Shown here in pieces: positions 33,761 to 46,108 of a stretch of DNA of 64,000 nucleotides. The DNA is from Fragilariopsis cylindrus CCMP1102 (taxonomy: Eukaryota; Bacillariophyta; Bacillariophyceae; Bacillariales; Bacillariaceae). How positions within the stretch are numbered: position 1 is the stretch's first letter; each line of letters begins with the position of its first letter. Location of the stretch: the NCBI GenBank assembly GCA_900095095.1, contig FMBT01000300.1, positions 62,001-126,000 of the forward strand, in the 5' to 3' direction. The translations under genes and the position numbers were made by a program. A model generated the notes under the pieces. It searched no databases. It had not been told where the DNA came from and saw only the letters and a program-made list of their open reading frames with translations.

Positions 33761-34265
33761 CATTGATTTCAATTGACAAATAACATGACAACATACCGAA
33801 CCCTCACCAGACCTTGATCCGACTGAGCTACCCCCATTGGATGAGAATGGTATACCGAAATATAAGGGAAAAAAACGTGGACGAAAACCAAAAGTGAGGA
33901 AGCGTAAGATGAAAGCGGATCGTCCGAAGAGGAAACATACAGGCTATACACTATTTATGCAGGAAAAATATCCAAATGTCAAAACTGAACATACTGACCT
34001 ACCCAACAAGGATTTAATTAGTTTAGTTGCAAAGCAATGGAAAGATCTGAATGCAGAAGAGAAGACTACGTGGAAGGAACGTGCTCAGGGGAACGACCAA
34101 CAACAAAATGATGGGAAAAAGCATAGGAGCGAAAACGACGATGAAAATATCGATGACGAAGACGAAGACGATGGTATAGAAGATGATGACGTCGACGAGG
34201 ACGATATCGATGATGAAAACGATGAAATCGAGGACAAGAAAGCAGCAGGGATCATAAATCTGTGA
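33405..34265 (+). CDS. HMG-box protein with acidic tail, two exons
   Basis: Exons 33405-33642 and 33811-34265 (donor GTACGT, acceptor CACCAG), 230 aa in phase. The first exon gives an Ala/Asn-rich start and a helical segment (SLISFLRMEADLSEERAKRLRKQAATIAEQFG). The second begins DLDPTELPPLDENGIPKYKGK, passes through a basic AT-hook-like stretch (KKRGRKPKVRKRK), then one HMG box (RPKRKHTGYTLFMQEKYPNV, DLISLVAKQWKDLNAEEKTTWKERA), and ends in a long Asp/Glu tail. This is the usual layout of architectural chromatin proteins that bend DNA without sequence specificity. The intron contains a (TG)n microsatellite. Confidence 0.9.
33729..33760. repeat. (TG)n microsatellite
   Basis: About 15 TG dinucleotides within the HMG-box gene intron. 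Confidence 0.9.
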
Positions 34266-34571
34266 CCCCTTCAAGAAAGAGTATAAGATGGGTACTTTCA
34301 ACTTCTATGACGATATGGAAATAAGTTTAGGGGTGAAGAATGGAAGTAATCTGTAATTAATCATAAGAAGCAACGGTAGTATATAGTTTATCGGTCACCA
34401 AAGTAGTAACAGAAATTCCCTAAAATTTATACGATGGAAAACTATCACCCGAAAACAATTAAACTACATCGATTCATCTTAGATGGATTCTTAAAGTATA
34501 TCTTTTCTAAATTGAAGTATAGCATTGAAAACTATCTCCTCAATCGGAATTTGCTATCTATCTTTATATTT
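34266..34571. other. Convergent intergenic region
   Basis: 3' flanks of the HMG-box and sirtuin genes. Nothing else seen. Confidence 0.4.
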
Positions 34572-36394
34572 TTAGGCACGCAGTCGAGCCGATGTCCTTC
34601 GAGGAGGTTGAGATTTTCTTTGTAGCTCTACCACCTCCTGTACTAAAAGCGGTAGTGTCCTAGAAGAACAAAGGAAAATGGAGAAAGAATGACGAAAAAA
34701 CGATTTTCATGATATATTCAATGCAATGAGAAACTATGAAATAGAGAAAGAGGAATCCTGTCAACAGTATTTTGCACTCAATCGATTCTTCTGTTCCTTA
34801 TATTCTAAATTGAGAATAACTTACTCTTCTGCCGGTCCTTTTATATTTTTGGCGTCCAATATATTCGTGGGTGACAACATATCGTAGGTGTTTAGATTGT
34901 AACTGTTTATACACAAGAAATTTATTTGAGGGAGAAAGGGGGTGGAATAAAAAACAAAATAAGAATGTGCATATGTATGTAGATAGATATCAATTAAAAT
35001 GTAATATTACGGATTGTAATATTTATTTCCGTGTAAAAACTTCTTTCCACACTATTGTCAACCACAGAATTGATACTTACACAGGAATTCCCTCAGCTCG
35101 AGCATGTTCTAACGTAACTTCTGGAAGCCGTACAGCAAACGAGGTGCCGACGAAGACAATCACTTCAGCTTCGGCTAATTGGTAGGGAAAATAAGATACG
35201 CAACAACATGGAGTGAGAAAAAGAAGAAAAATCAGAGTACGTATGCAGATATGATGCAATCAGTACTTTTCATACAACTATTGTCAAAAGACTACACTTA
35301 CCCAGCCACTCTTCCATCTTTTGGAATCTATAAAAGTCGTGAGAATGATATCCTTCGTCAAACAAAAGAGCCTGTGGTGCAAGTATGTTTGCACAATGTG
35401 GGCACTTCGGTGGTTCAGACAACGGACCCTTCCCGTCTCGCAAATCTCGTTGTATCGAGGAGGGTTCGACCTGAGTCACTGGTAAGGATTTTTCATGTTG
35501 AAAGGGACACAGTCGTGTTGCGTTGGAACTAGATTGTCGACGTTGTTGTTGTTGTTCGTGGTCATTGCTGGTGCTGGTGCTGGTGCTATCAATATTACTA
35601 TTATTTCCTTCCCCCATGTCTTGAAGCTGCCGCCGTCTTCGCCACTTTCTTCGATGGCCCAAATGTACAAGACGATCATCGTCGTCATCACTTTCACTAT
35701 CTGTATCAGAATCTTCATCAGGTATACATTTGTAAAGACCAACCCGTCCATGAGCTTCGATTGAATGTATGGGATTTGGTGGAATTAAACCGTCTACATT
35801 TTGTGTGATCATCTTAATTCGAAGACCTTGTCGTCTAGGATCATCATTATCAGCATCAGCATCGTTATCAGCATCAGGAGACGTTGCGGTTGTGGTTGAT
35901 TGTTCCAAAAGCCAATTCATAGCTTGATGAGCCGCATTGGGTTGGACGGAGACTGGGAGTGTCATAAATGGTATCCAAAATTCATTGTACCATTCTAATG
36001 GGTCTTTACGGAATATTTCCCTCGTTGCGGTTGTCCAGATGCGTTGAGTCCAAATAGCCTCGTTGCAATGATTACTTTTATCTCGAAATGGACGAACGCC
36101 ACTCGCTACGCTGATTCCTGCACCTGTTATAAAAACAACGCGTTTACGATTAGTAACAATTTCTTTCGCTAGCTCTGTAAGGGAAGAATGTCCTCGAGAC
36201 GAGCGCCGTCTTTGCTGTTGCTGTTGACGAGATGCTGATGGCGATTGCATCATAACCATGTCGGTACAAGTCTCATTAGTACCATCATTGGACTTATTTT
36301 TTGTAATATTTCCTTCGTCGACGGATGAATGAGAATCACCGAGTCGTCGACTCAGTGAGCGCCGATTTGATCTTCGACGGGCTATTGGAGGCAT
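34572..36394 (-). CDS. Sir2-family NAD-dependent deacylase (sirtuin), four exons
   Basis: Exons 36394-35302, 35174-35081, 34902-34825 and 34659-34572, all GT-AG, total 1353 nt (450 aa) in phase. Start chosen at ATG 36394 (MPPIARRRSNRRSLSRR, a basic nuclear-localisation-like leader); upstream in-frame codons lack ATG. NAD-binding motifs: VVFITGAGISVASGVRPFRD, MITQNVDGL, catalytic His in IEAHGR, GTSFAV, and VYNLNT, which only appears after splicing exon 2 to exon 3. The zinc module is KC...LCPF...KCPHC, but its two halves are separated by about 90 residues of acidic, Arg-rich and Gln/Asn/Ser-rich sequence, an unusual insertion. A further insertion lies after MNWLLEQ. The class is uncertain; the short C terminus (LPLLVQEVVELQRKS) is typical. 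Nuclear action inferred. Confidence 0.9.
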
Positions 36395-36645
36395 GATGTT
36401 TTTGGCTGTTGCGTTACGTTCGATAGGTTCGCTGTTTATAATAACTTGCAATGTGACCAGGAGTAACTACCGATTGTACAGACTGTAATTATTCTTCCTT
36501 TCTCGATTATTGTGTTTTTTTTTTGTGTCATTTTTCTTTATTCTCAATTTTCACGTGCTTGGTGGTTGCTGGCAAGCGGCTAAGTACGACTGCTTTTTGA
36601 ATTACAGTACTTCATACTTCGAAGTAGTCAGCCAATATTTAAATA
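36395..36645. other. Promoter side of the sirtuin gene, next to the mobile region
   Basis: 250 bp between the sirtuin start and the left end of the DNA transposon. The transposon inserted within about 250 bp of the sirtuin start codon. Confidence 0.4.
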
Positions 36646-36647
36646 CA

Positions 36648-36673
36648 GGAGCATCCGGTAATGAAATTTCATT
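36648..36673 (+). repeat. Left terminal inverted repeat of the DNA transposon
   Basis: 26 bp starting GGAGCATCCGGTAATG, perfectly matched in inverted orientation by the right end. Confidence 0.88.
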
Positions 36674-36767
36674 CGTTAAACTATTAATTTTCATCGCGCG
36701 CGACCAAAGGGGGGCAGTGGTTTGAAAAAACAGATAATATAACGCCCCCTCTCATAAGCATGTTTTT

Positions 36768-36834
36768 TTCGCACGATTGATCATTCGTGCGAAATTTTTT
36801 CGCGTTTTTTCGCACGAATGATCATTCGTGCGAA
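36768..36834. promoter_or_regulatory. Left subterminal palindromes of the transposon
   Basis: Two hairpin-forming units: 36768-36793 (one arm slightly diverged) and 36809-36834, the latter a perfect 26-bp palindrome of TTCGCACGAATGA followed by its reverse complement. The same palindrome recurs near the right end, so these are probably transposase-binding sites. Confidence 0.7.
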
Positions 36835-38311
36835 ATTTTTTCGCGAAAATACAAAAGTGAAATTTATTTTAGTATAATTAAAATATTTCTAAGCGATCAA
36901 ATTACTATGCCCCCCCTAGAATTATTGTGTCGCATGTGTCACATCTAATTTTAAATAGAATTCACACGGGATTAGAAAGCCGTTGTATAACACAAAAGCG
37001 CTGGCATTGCTGGTGAAATGACGTTACTTTATTCCCGGGTCAAATAACCGACGGAGTTGTCTCTTAGTCATTTCTTTTCTTACAACACGGTTCTAACGCT
37101 TACAAAAAAATGACTTTTCTTACAACACGGTGTATCGCCTGAAAAAGCAAAAAAGCACTTCAAACGCACTAATACTGTATAGTTGACAGGCTGACAAAAA
37201 CCACACTTGTTTTATTAAACTTGTTTTTTTAATTCCATTTTTGTCCATTGACAATGGCAAGAACAGCGGCTACAAACAAACAAACCCTTACAGCATTAGA
37301 GGAGTACAGTCGGTTACCTGATTTTCGTAAGAGACTAACTTGGCTCTATTACAGAGGAGAAGAGACACACAATAGAGAAGGATTGAACGGTTACGACGTT
37401 CCTGGTAGTGCGACTGACTTTTTATCTTGTGGTACAATAAAAGACTACATCGTAAAATCTACCTTTCGATACTGGGCTAAAGTGAGTACACAATAGTTAA
37501 TAACAATCCGTCTTTGCCTAATTATTAGGTATGTATGTTTTCTTTTCTCATCCTATCTTGTTTTATTATATTAAATTTTATTTTATAGAAAGCTGCTGCA
37601 CTTTCATCACAGCTTCACGAACAAGGAAGTGAGATTGTAGAACCTGATCTTCCACCAAAGGAAAGAAAAGGAGCATCAAAGGAAGACGAATCCGAATCAG
37701 AATACGAATCGGAAGGACAAGTACAAGAAGATATAGAAGAAGACTACAACAGCGAGATCGAATCTGAAACTGAATCGATACAACAAGAAGTTTCTTTCGC
37801 AACCATGCCAACGAAAAAGCCTCCTATTGGCTCTCCACAAGCCAGCTCAATGAAGAAAGCTCCTGCAAAAAAGAAACTTGATGACATCACTGGTGCAATA
37901 GGAGCACCGATTGCAAATGGCATTGCAGCTCCTATTGTTCAAGGTGAATTCTTGTCAAGATGTCGCCGGACTAGAAAGAGATTCAATCATTATCATATTC
38001 GAATTCTCTGGAACAACTATGTGGCAGCTGAAGACATTATGTTTGAATGGAAGGACAAGCATACTTTGAAAGTGGTCATCTATGATCCGATTTGGTGGTC
38101 TGACCCTGAGTATCAAGCAGCATTCGATGCTGAACATGGTAAAGAGAGTAATCTAATTGAAAGTATGATTGATTTTCAAGAAGAAAGGAAGGAAAAAGTA
38201 CCAGGGCAAGATGCAAAGCGTACAGGGAATAGTGGCTACTTTACTTTTGGAGAACCTATGTCTATCAAAGAAGAAGATGATACAAGTATCATGCCAAAAA
38301 CAATCACACAT

Positions 38312-38692
38312 TGTTGGGGATTCAATTATTTATGGGTCCCGTGAGGTTTTCACAACAGTCATTTTATGTCATGAACGTCGTGACACTTGTGCATGTTGTT
38401 TCCTCACAATAAATATATATATGCTGCGCATTATCGTGTGGTTGATAATTGAAGAGAAGAGATGTGTCGTACTTACATTGCGTTAATGTAAGCACCTCCA
38501 TCGGCACCTCGGATGTCAATCAATGTTGGTCATTATTTATTATAGAACTTATGCAATAGGTAAATAATAACAACAAGTTAATAAGCTAGCCATACATAGT
38601 ATTCAAACCTATATATCATCCTAGTATCTTCAAGCATTACGTAATAAGCAACATACCAATATCCACGGCGTTGCGATTTCTGTATTTCAACA
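38312..38692 (+). repeat. 5' LTR of the copia element
   Basis: 381 bp, begins TGTTGGGG and ends TTTCAACA. Contains an AATAAA followed by an AT-rich stretch. Differs from the 3' LTR at one base. Confidence 0.95.
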
Positions 38693-38796
38693 TTCTATAA
38701 TAAATAATCACAGTCATTGATTAGATTAATCGAATCAACAACAACCACCTTACAAGATATACCTATTAGTATTCCAATTACTATCACCTTGTAAGA

Positions 38797-40924
38797 ATGG
38801 CTGTCACCGACAATAAACCTGCTGACACCACCAGTACAACTGGTGGCGCCGGTAATGCCCTCTCTGCCAAAGAGAAGGAAGCGAAGGCTGCTGCTGCAGC
38901 TGCAAAGAACACAGCAAACCAAAAGAAGAAAAATCATCCATCGAATGCCTCAAACAAGAAGAAACAACAAGTTGCGAAATCCAAGTTTGAAGGTTTAGCC
39001 TCTGGTACCAATCCTATGAAAGGAACTGTCATTGCATTAGCTAATGGCAATCTACTGGGACAATATCGAACATACCAGAACACGTTGGCAGGATCGGCAG
39101 CTGCTGACAAAGCCTATGGACTTGATTCAGTTATCCTTGATTTGGTTGCTAAAGTGGAATCTGATTTTGTTACATCAAAACCGGATCCTTTGCAACATTC
39201 AAACGTCGTTACCATCTACAAAAAAGATGCTACGGGTGCAGATACTACTACACCAACTGGAGAGAAACGACTAGTCTGTTTCGATCCTATCCTCAAGGAA
39301 AGTACGGATTCAAACTACTTCATCGATGTAAAGATACAAAAGGCCAACTGGAATAACTATGACAGGTTCTCCAAAGCATACTATCGTACAGCGATTGGGA
39401 ATGTAGAGGATGTTATCATCACCTACTGTCGCGCCGACAAGAGAATGGCTCTTGTGGAAACTAAAAAGATTTAATAGGATTCTTACAAATCCTTCGTTCA
39501 GTATGCGCACAAACCAATGGCATTGTTAAAGTCGATCAAGAATTCCAAAACCTCCACACCTTACATGCTGCAATTGCTTTCAAACAGGCAGCTAATGTAG
39601 ATGACTCCACATTCTCAAAACAAGTACAAGATCGATACAAATCAGCTATATTCACATGTGGAAAGTTCGCATTTGGACAAGCTTCATTTGACAAGGTACT
39701 ACAATCAACTCTTCCGACACCCGTCACTCTCGATGCTTATCTCAAGCTTACACCGGAAGATCAAGCACCATATGATAAACTTGTTGAAGAGCGAATTGTC
39801 GCTCGACTGATTGTGAAGAATTCATTAAATAAGAATCTTAAAGCTCATTTAATGACCACTTACTCTACTGCTAAAGGCGATTGTTACCCCAATACAATCA
39901 ACGACGCGCTAGCGTTGCTATCAACCTTTGCTGGACCAGCAAAGAATGCACCTACTGAAGATGCTGTCGTGTCATATCACGAAGCATCATCCGTACCGGA
40001 TCCAGTGTCATCTATTCAAGAGGAGGCTGAAGAAAACTTATCTGATCCAGAACAAGAACTAACAATTGAAGAACTGCCACCGGATGTCATCAGTCCAGTT
40101 GAATTCAATGCATCAGTTATGGCGACAGTCATTGCTGAAGCCACCAAAGAGCTGATAACGATCGTTTCTTTGGAGCAAGCTTTGCACAACTACAAGATGT
40201 GGATGACATCTATGATGACAACGAGCCAGATTTTGTAACCTGTGCCCATGTCGCTGAACGTCCAGGAGATTCGACTGATTTTGACAGTAACTCTGACATT
40301 GACCATGCAGGCGACCGACATGGTGATTCAAGTGACTGGGACACTGACAAATGGAATCGTGAACTCGATGAGAACCGTAACCGTCCTAAGACTGGAAAAT
40401 CTCCCATAACAATCAACAAGGCGCATGGCTTTGAAACAGTTGTCTACCTCACAGCACAACGTGTCAAGAATACAGGAACAGTTCGAATCAAGCACTATGG
40501 TATCGACGAGCCAGATCTCATCAGCTATGAATATGTTAGTCCTACCCCTGAACACATCATTGACTACTCTGATGTTATCCGTGAGAAATTGAAACTCTCA
40601 GGCATTCGTGATACTGAAACACTGGCTGAACTCTTTGAAGACTGCAGTATTGCAGAAGCCGCTAGGAGACTAGGTCAACAACTTAGAGATGTCAATCAGA
40701 CTTCTCTACATGGTGATACAGTCCGCTACCTCAAAGAGGAAACAGAGAGACACTATGATCACATCAGGTTCTACTCTGCTAGATATGATCGGATGATCAC
40801 TGAAATTGGTCCAGATGACAACGCGAGCTCTTTCCTGCAGCTCATGTGTTGTTGCACCACACAGTTGTGGCTGTATCAATCAATCAACGACGCCGCAAAC
40901 CCAATCGGTGGATCAATAAAGTGA
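38797..40924 (+). pseudogene. Gag-like region of the copia element (fossil)
   Basis: Starts MAVTDNKPADTTSTTGG about 100 bp after the 5' LTR, followed by an Ala/Lys-rich segment and capsid-like helical sequence. Assigned by position between the LTR and protease; no zinc knuckle was recognised. Broken. Confidence 0.6.
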
Positions 40925-41834
40925 CCCGAAAATTGGTCAACTGTGGTGTTAACACAGTTGAGTTACTTGAATCCAAATTGAAAGATAATACATTAAACCT
41001 GTGCTCGAACGCCATGGGTTACCAAAATTCCATATAATGACTATCTATGGATTCAACTTGATCCTAGACACATCGGATTTTCGTCAGGGCCGTTCTTAAA
41101 GGAAGACCGAATGCCCTATCATCCGTATGATACTGGATGGATTAAGACAATCTATTCATCCATCTGTTTAGGATGGTTTCTACTCTCTACTGGTTTACTA
41201 CCCAGGTTTACATGCTACTCGCTATACAATAATATTTGGATCACATATTGCAAAATCATTGCATATATGTGTGAAGCAATTGGCAACGCTATCATAACAT
41301 CTGGTGAAACAATCATGGAGATCGATTCCATTATATTCAATAAAATTAACTACATCAACCCGATCTACAATGTGCTTCAACGATTTGAGCACACGCTTTC
41401 TAGACTTAATATTTTCACCCATCCAATCATTGGGATGCGTCCAAAATCCATCTCAAGAAAGCACAACTCCAAGAACAACAAGACCTCCTCCGGAAGCCAC
41501 CTACATGTCTTCTTTGCGCGCAAACGCAGCCGTAAGAGGCACTCTGTTATCTCAGGGCCAAACCCACATTTGGCGAATGATAACAGCCGAACCAAGGATC
41601 GAACCCATGCTGGCACCCAGTCTCGATCCAAATTCCTCGTATCCCTGTACATACGTCCACGTCAGTCATCTATCCTATAGATGACCCATCATGTCAAGAT
41701 CTCACCTGGTATGATGCCATCTCTCCTTACTGGACTGGTGGTATGATTGGGACGGTGCCTATGTCCTTAATCACCAAGTTGTCTCTGTTACAACTGATCC
41801 TATCTTTGTTTCTGATTTACTTCCGGCATTTGAA

Positions 41835-44800
41835 TTGTCTGCTACAATTCAAACACCGAAAGCAAGGAGTGGGGGTAAGCATGTCGGCCCACGGACCACC
41901 ATTGCTATTGATAGCGGATCTACTATTCACATCTTCAAAGATGCCTTCCTCCTGGCTGACATCCAAGCTGATGAGAACAGTTCTATTTCCGTACGGACTA
42001 CAGATTCGAAGTTCTAGATCAAGGATATTGGACGTCTGTGTGATGACCTTGACACTCTGCCTCTCCCATCGGATGGTTACTATTTCTATCCTAATGGAGT
42101 AGCAAACTTGCTATCACTAGCCATGCTAACTGATACCAAGCGAGTGGTTATGGACAGCGCCATTGACAATGCAATATATGTATTCAATGATGACGGTTCA
42201 TATATCAGATTTGGTAAGACATCCAATGGGATGTACTGTATTGATATCACCACCGATGACGACCACCATATCGTCATGGCACATCAAACTGTAAAAGGGA
42301 GAGTGCACACTTTTCTGCAATCGATTGTAGAAGAGCTGCAAAAGTCAGGGATCTCCAAGAAGCACTAGCATGCCCTAGTGACTTTGATCTGGCTAATGCA
42401 ATTGAACATAATGTTATTGGTAACAGCCCTTTCACAAGGAGGGATGTACGTATTGCCAAACAAATATTTGGACCTGACGTCCCAGCAATGAAAGGAAAGA
42501 CTGTCAAGAACAAGAGCATTATGCCAAGAGAGGATGACGTAACAGACATCCCATCTTTCATCATGAAAGAATACTCCAATATCCACTTAGCAATTGACAT
42601 CATGCATATCAACGGAATCAAATTTCTTATATCACACTCCAAGCACATTGGGCTGATACAAACATACTGTGTTAGAAAGAACAATCGAGATGCCATACTG
42701 GCATGCATTCTGAAGATAGTACAAACATACAAAAGTAGGAGTGTGTTTAAGGTTGTAACAATTGAAGCGGATGGTGCATTCGAATGTATCAAACATGAAC
42801 TACAAGACAAGCCATACAACATCACTCTATCAACATGTGATGCTGACAGGCATGTTGAGACTGTTGAAAGACAAATTAGATTCCTTAAAGAAAGAATCAG
42901 AGCAGTAAGAATGATGATGCCATACAAGAAACTTCCCAAACGATTCACAGTTGAAATGGTCCTCCGAGTTACAATGCTAATCAACTCACTACCCAAACAG
43001 AATGGCATCCATTCCATATTATCTCCACGAGAAATAGTAACAGGAAAGAAATTCAGATGCCCTACTGTCAAGGTAGGACAATATGTCCAAGGACATACCG
43101 GAGGAACTAATAGTACTGATGAAGAAAGATCTATCGATGCCCTGTACATCGGTCGTGCCGACAATGGCAGTGGTCATGTGGTGTTCAAGCTGAGCACCAA
43201 GCAACCCGTTTCTGTCAACAGGGTTACAATCATTCCAACTACTGAAGCTCTGATCAATACTGTCAATGAGATTGGAGAACAAGAAAGACAACCAGAAGGA
43301 ATTGAATTTGCTGACATCAATGGAAGAGTTACATTAGACGACTTTGCTGCTAATGTGATCAATGATGATGACAGTAATGCCTCTGATATTGATTTCAAAA
43401 TGGATGAAGAATATCGAGAGGAGCTTCAAAAAGAACTGAAGCTGGAAACAAAAGATAAGACTGTTATCGAATCAGATCCGGATTCAAAACAGTTTGGTGG
43501 CGACAGTAATGTCCCTGACTCACAAATCGACTTCTTCCAGAATCCAATACAGCAACACAACAGGGACACCCTTAATGAGAATGAGGATGAACCTATTATC
43601 CTTGAAAGTCGCACCCGATCTGGCATGAATCTGGCTAACTCAACGCCAAAGCAGGAGTGTGGGAAGGATAAGAAGAAGAAGAAGAGAAAAATCATCGTTG
43701 AAGATAATACTAACTTAATTGAAGATGATCTTGACGACGATGATGTGATGCAATCCAACATATCATCCGAAGATGACATTATTACTAATGGTACATCTGA
43801 AGAAGAAGTAGAAGAAGAAGAACCGTCCGCCCCACGTGAGCTTGATTCGAACCTGGGTACATACTGGAACCTAGCGCATTCAAAGCAAGCATATGTCCTT
43901 AACACCATTACCTCATATAGTCATATAGAGGCATCGAAATCAACTCCACAGTATGGTTTCAATAGGGGGTTAAAGGAATTCGGCGCATTGGGATATGAAG
44001 CAACCATGAAGGAGCTTGATGACAACCTCCTAGGAATGGGAGCAGTGAAGATGCTATTACCATCAGAAGCAAGCCGTTCAATACGATTCGAAGCCCTAAA
44101 CTATCTTATGTTCTTGAAAAGAAAAAGATGTGGAAAGGTTAAAGCAAGAGGATGTGCGGATGGAAGACCCCAACGTGAATACATATCAAAAGATGAGTCC
44201 AGCTCACCAACTGTATCTATATATGCTCTGATGACATCCTGTCTGATGGATGCTATTGAAGGCAGGAAGGTCGCCACCTGTGATATACCAGGCGCTTTTC
44301 TACAGGCTGACTACCCAGCTGATAAGGACTGTTACCTCAAGTTCGAAGGAGCGATGGTGACAATGATATGTGCCATTGATCCTAAATACAAACGAAACAT
44401 AGTGGAGAGGAATGGAAAAGAATATGTATATGCCAAACTGACCAAGGCCGTGTATGGTACACTCCTTGGAGCTATCCTATTCTACAAGAAGCTCAGCAAG
44501 CAATTGATTGAATGGGGGTATGAACCAAACTGCTATGATAGATGTACCTTCAACAAAATGATTGAAGGGAACCAATGTACTATCCAATTTCATGTGGATG
44601 ACCTGAAAATATCGCACATGAAGCAGTCTGTAATAGACTCAGTACTTGATGATGTAAACAAAGAATTTGGTACTATCAAGAAGCCATTATCAGCTACCAC
44701 TGGTGACATACATGACTACCTCGGCATAACCATTGACTATAGTGAAAAGAACAAAGTTAAGTTCACTATGTATGACTATCTAGAAGACATACTGGCCGAA

Positions 44801-45664
44801 ATGCCAAGCGATATGAACGGAACCTCTCCCACACCAGCTAGTGACAATCTATTTGATGTGGATGAGGATTCAGAGCTATTGAATGAAAAAGAAGCAGATT
44901 TCTTCCACCGATCGACAGCTCGGTTGTTGTTTGCTGCTAAGAGGGCAAGACCAGATCTCCAAGTGGCTGTTGCTTACCTCTGTACCCGAGTCAAAGCCCC
45001 TACACGCTCTGACTATCGAAAGCTGACCAGAGTAATGAAATATCTAAGGTTAACTATATCCATTCCTCTCGTGTTAGGATGGGATGGAAGTGGAAAACTA
45101 CTGTGGTCTATAGACGCATCGTTTGCAATACACAAAGATATGAGAAGTCATACTGGTGCCGTGTTGACATTAGGCCAAGGAGCCTTAATGTCAATGTCCC
45201 TGAAACAGAAGATCAATACAAAGAGCTCTACTGAAGCAGAACTGGTTGCAGTTGATGACGCTATGAATTTTATTGAATGGATTCAATTATTCGTTGGTGA
45301 ACAGCTCAAGTCAATCAATCCGGATTCAATCCTTAATAAGATTGGTTCGGATGTTGTCGTTCAACAAGACAACACGAGCACAATACAGCTCGAGAACAAT
45401 GGACAAGCGTCTAGTACCAAGAGAACTAGACACATCAATATCCGATACTTCTATGTGACAAGCAAGATCAAAGAAGGAAGCATTCGTGTGATATACCATC
45501 CCACGAAGGAAATGGTATCAGATTATTTAACTAAGCCATTGCAAGGAAGTCTGTTTAGAACTCATCGAAACTCCCTCATGGGCCACGATGAGGATTCGAT
45601 AGCACAATGTAATAAAGAGTACAATGATGCTAAGGCAGCTGCTGCCAAGGACCTTTCTAATTGA
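41835..45664 (+). pseudogene. Pol region of the copia element: protease, integrase, reverse transcriptase, RNase H (fossil)
   Basis: Protease active-site motif in TIAIDSGSTIHIFKDAF (about 41905-41955). Integrase core around 42580-43050. A long acidic linker follows, then the copia reverse transcriptase (GCADGRPQREY, VATCDIPGAFLQADY, FHVDDLKISHM) at about 44140-44800. RNase H carries the hallmark copia end KINTKSSTEAELVAVDDA and TKRTRHINIRYFYV at about 45200-45460. The order protease-integrase-RT-RNase H identifies Ty1/copia. Part of a broken element. Confidence 0.9.
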
Positions 45665-45727
45665 ATGGAAGGGACATGTTGATTACATTCGAATCGATGC
45701 TAGTACATCAATTCAAATGTAGGAGTG

Positions 45728-46108
45728 TGTTGGGGATTCAATTATTTATGGGTCCCGTGAGGTTTTCACAACAGTCATTTTATGTCATGAACGTCGTGAC
45801 ACTTGTGCATGTTGTTTCCTCACAATAAATACATATATGCTGCGCATTATCGTGTGGTTGATAATTGAAGAGAAGAGATGTGTCGTACTTACATTGCGTT
45901 AATGTAAGCACCTCCATCGGCACCTCGGATGTCAATCAATGTTGGTCATTATTTATTATAGAACTTATGCAATAGGTAAATAATAACAACAAGTTAATAA
46001 GCTAGCCATACATAGTATTCAAACCTATATATCATCCTAGTATCTTCAAGCATTACGTAATAAGCAACATACCAATATCCACGGCGTTGCGATTTCTGTA
46101 TTTCAACA
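45728..46108 (+). repeat. 3' LTR of the copia element
   Basis: 381 bp, same ends as the 5' copy and one base different. Preceded by a short purine stretch (AGGAGTG) that may serve as polypurine tract. Confidence 0.95.

Larger units (their letters stand above)
38312..46108 (+). mobile_element. Ty1/copia LTR retrotransposon (diatom CoDi-like), young, broken
   Basis: 7.8-kb element nested in the DNA transposon's accessory gene, same orientation. It has 381-bp LTRs bounded by TGTTG...CAACA and a 5-bp target duplication CACAT (38307-38311 and 46109-46113). Internal order is copia-type: Gag-like region, aspartic protease, integrase, reverse transcriptase, RNase H. The LTRs differ at a single position, so insertion is very recent on a genomic scale. 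Despite that, the coding region is broken, with about half a dozen breaks. The element therefore looks like a young but defective copy, or one whose apparent damage is partly assembly error of the sort seen in neighbouring host genes. Confidence 0.93.

Noticed and set aside
36395-36451. Extended N terminus for the sirtuin
   Set aside because: The in-frame extension starts with TTG; the first ATG is at 36394.
36510-36725. 71-codon ORF across the left transposon end
   Set aside because: It overlaps the terminal inverted repeat and has no recognisable content.
41590-41625. tRNA-like GGGTTCGATCC on the minus strand
   Set aside because: Lies in the retrotransposon interior and no cloverleaf with paired acceptor stem can be drawn.
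43426-43908. 160-codon antisense ORF in the copia element
   Set aside because: It is the reverse of the acidic/Lys-rich linker of Pol and has no independent support.
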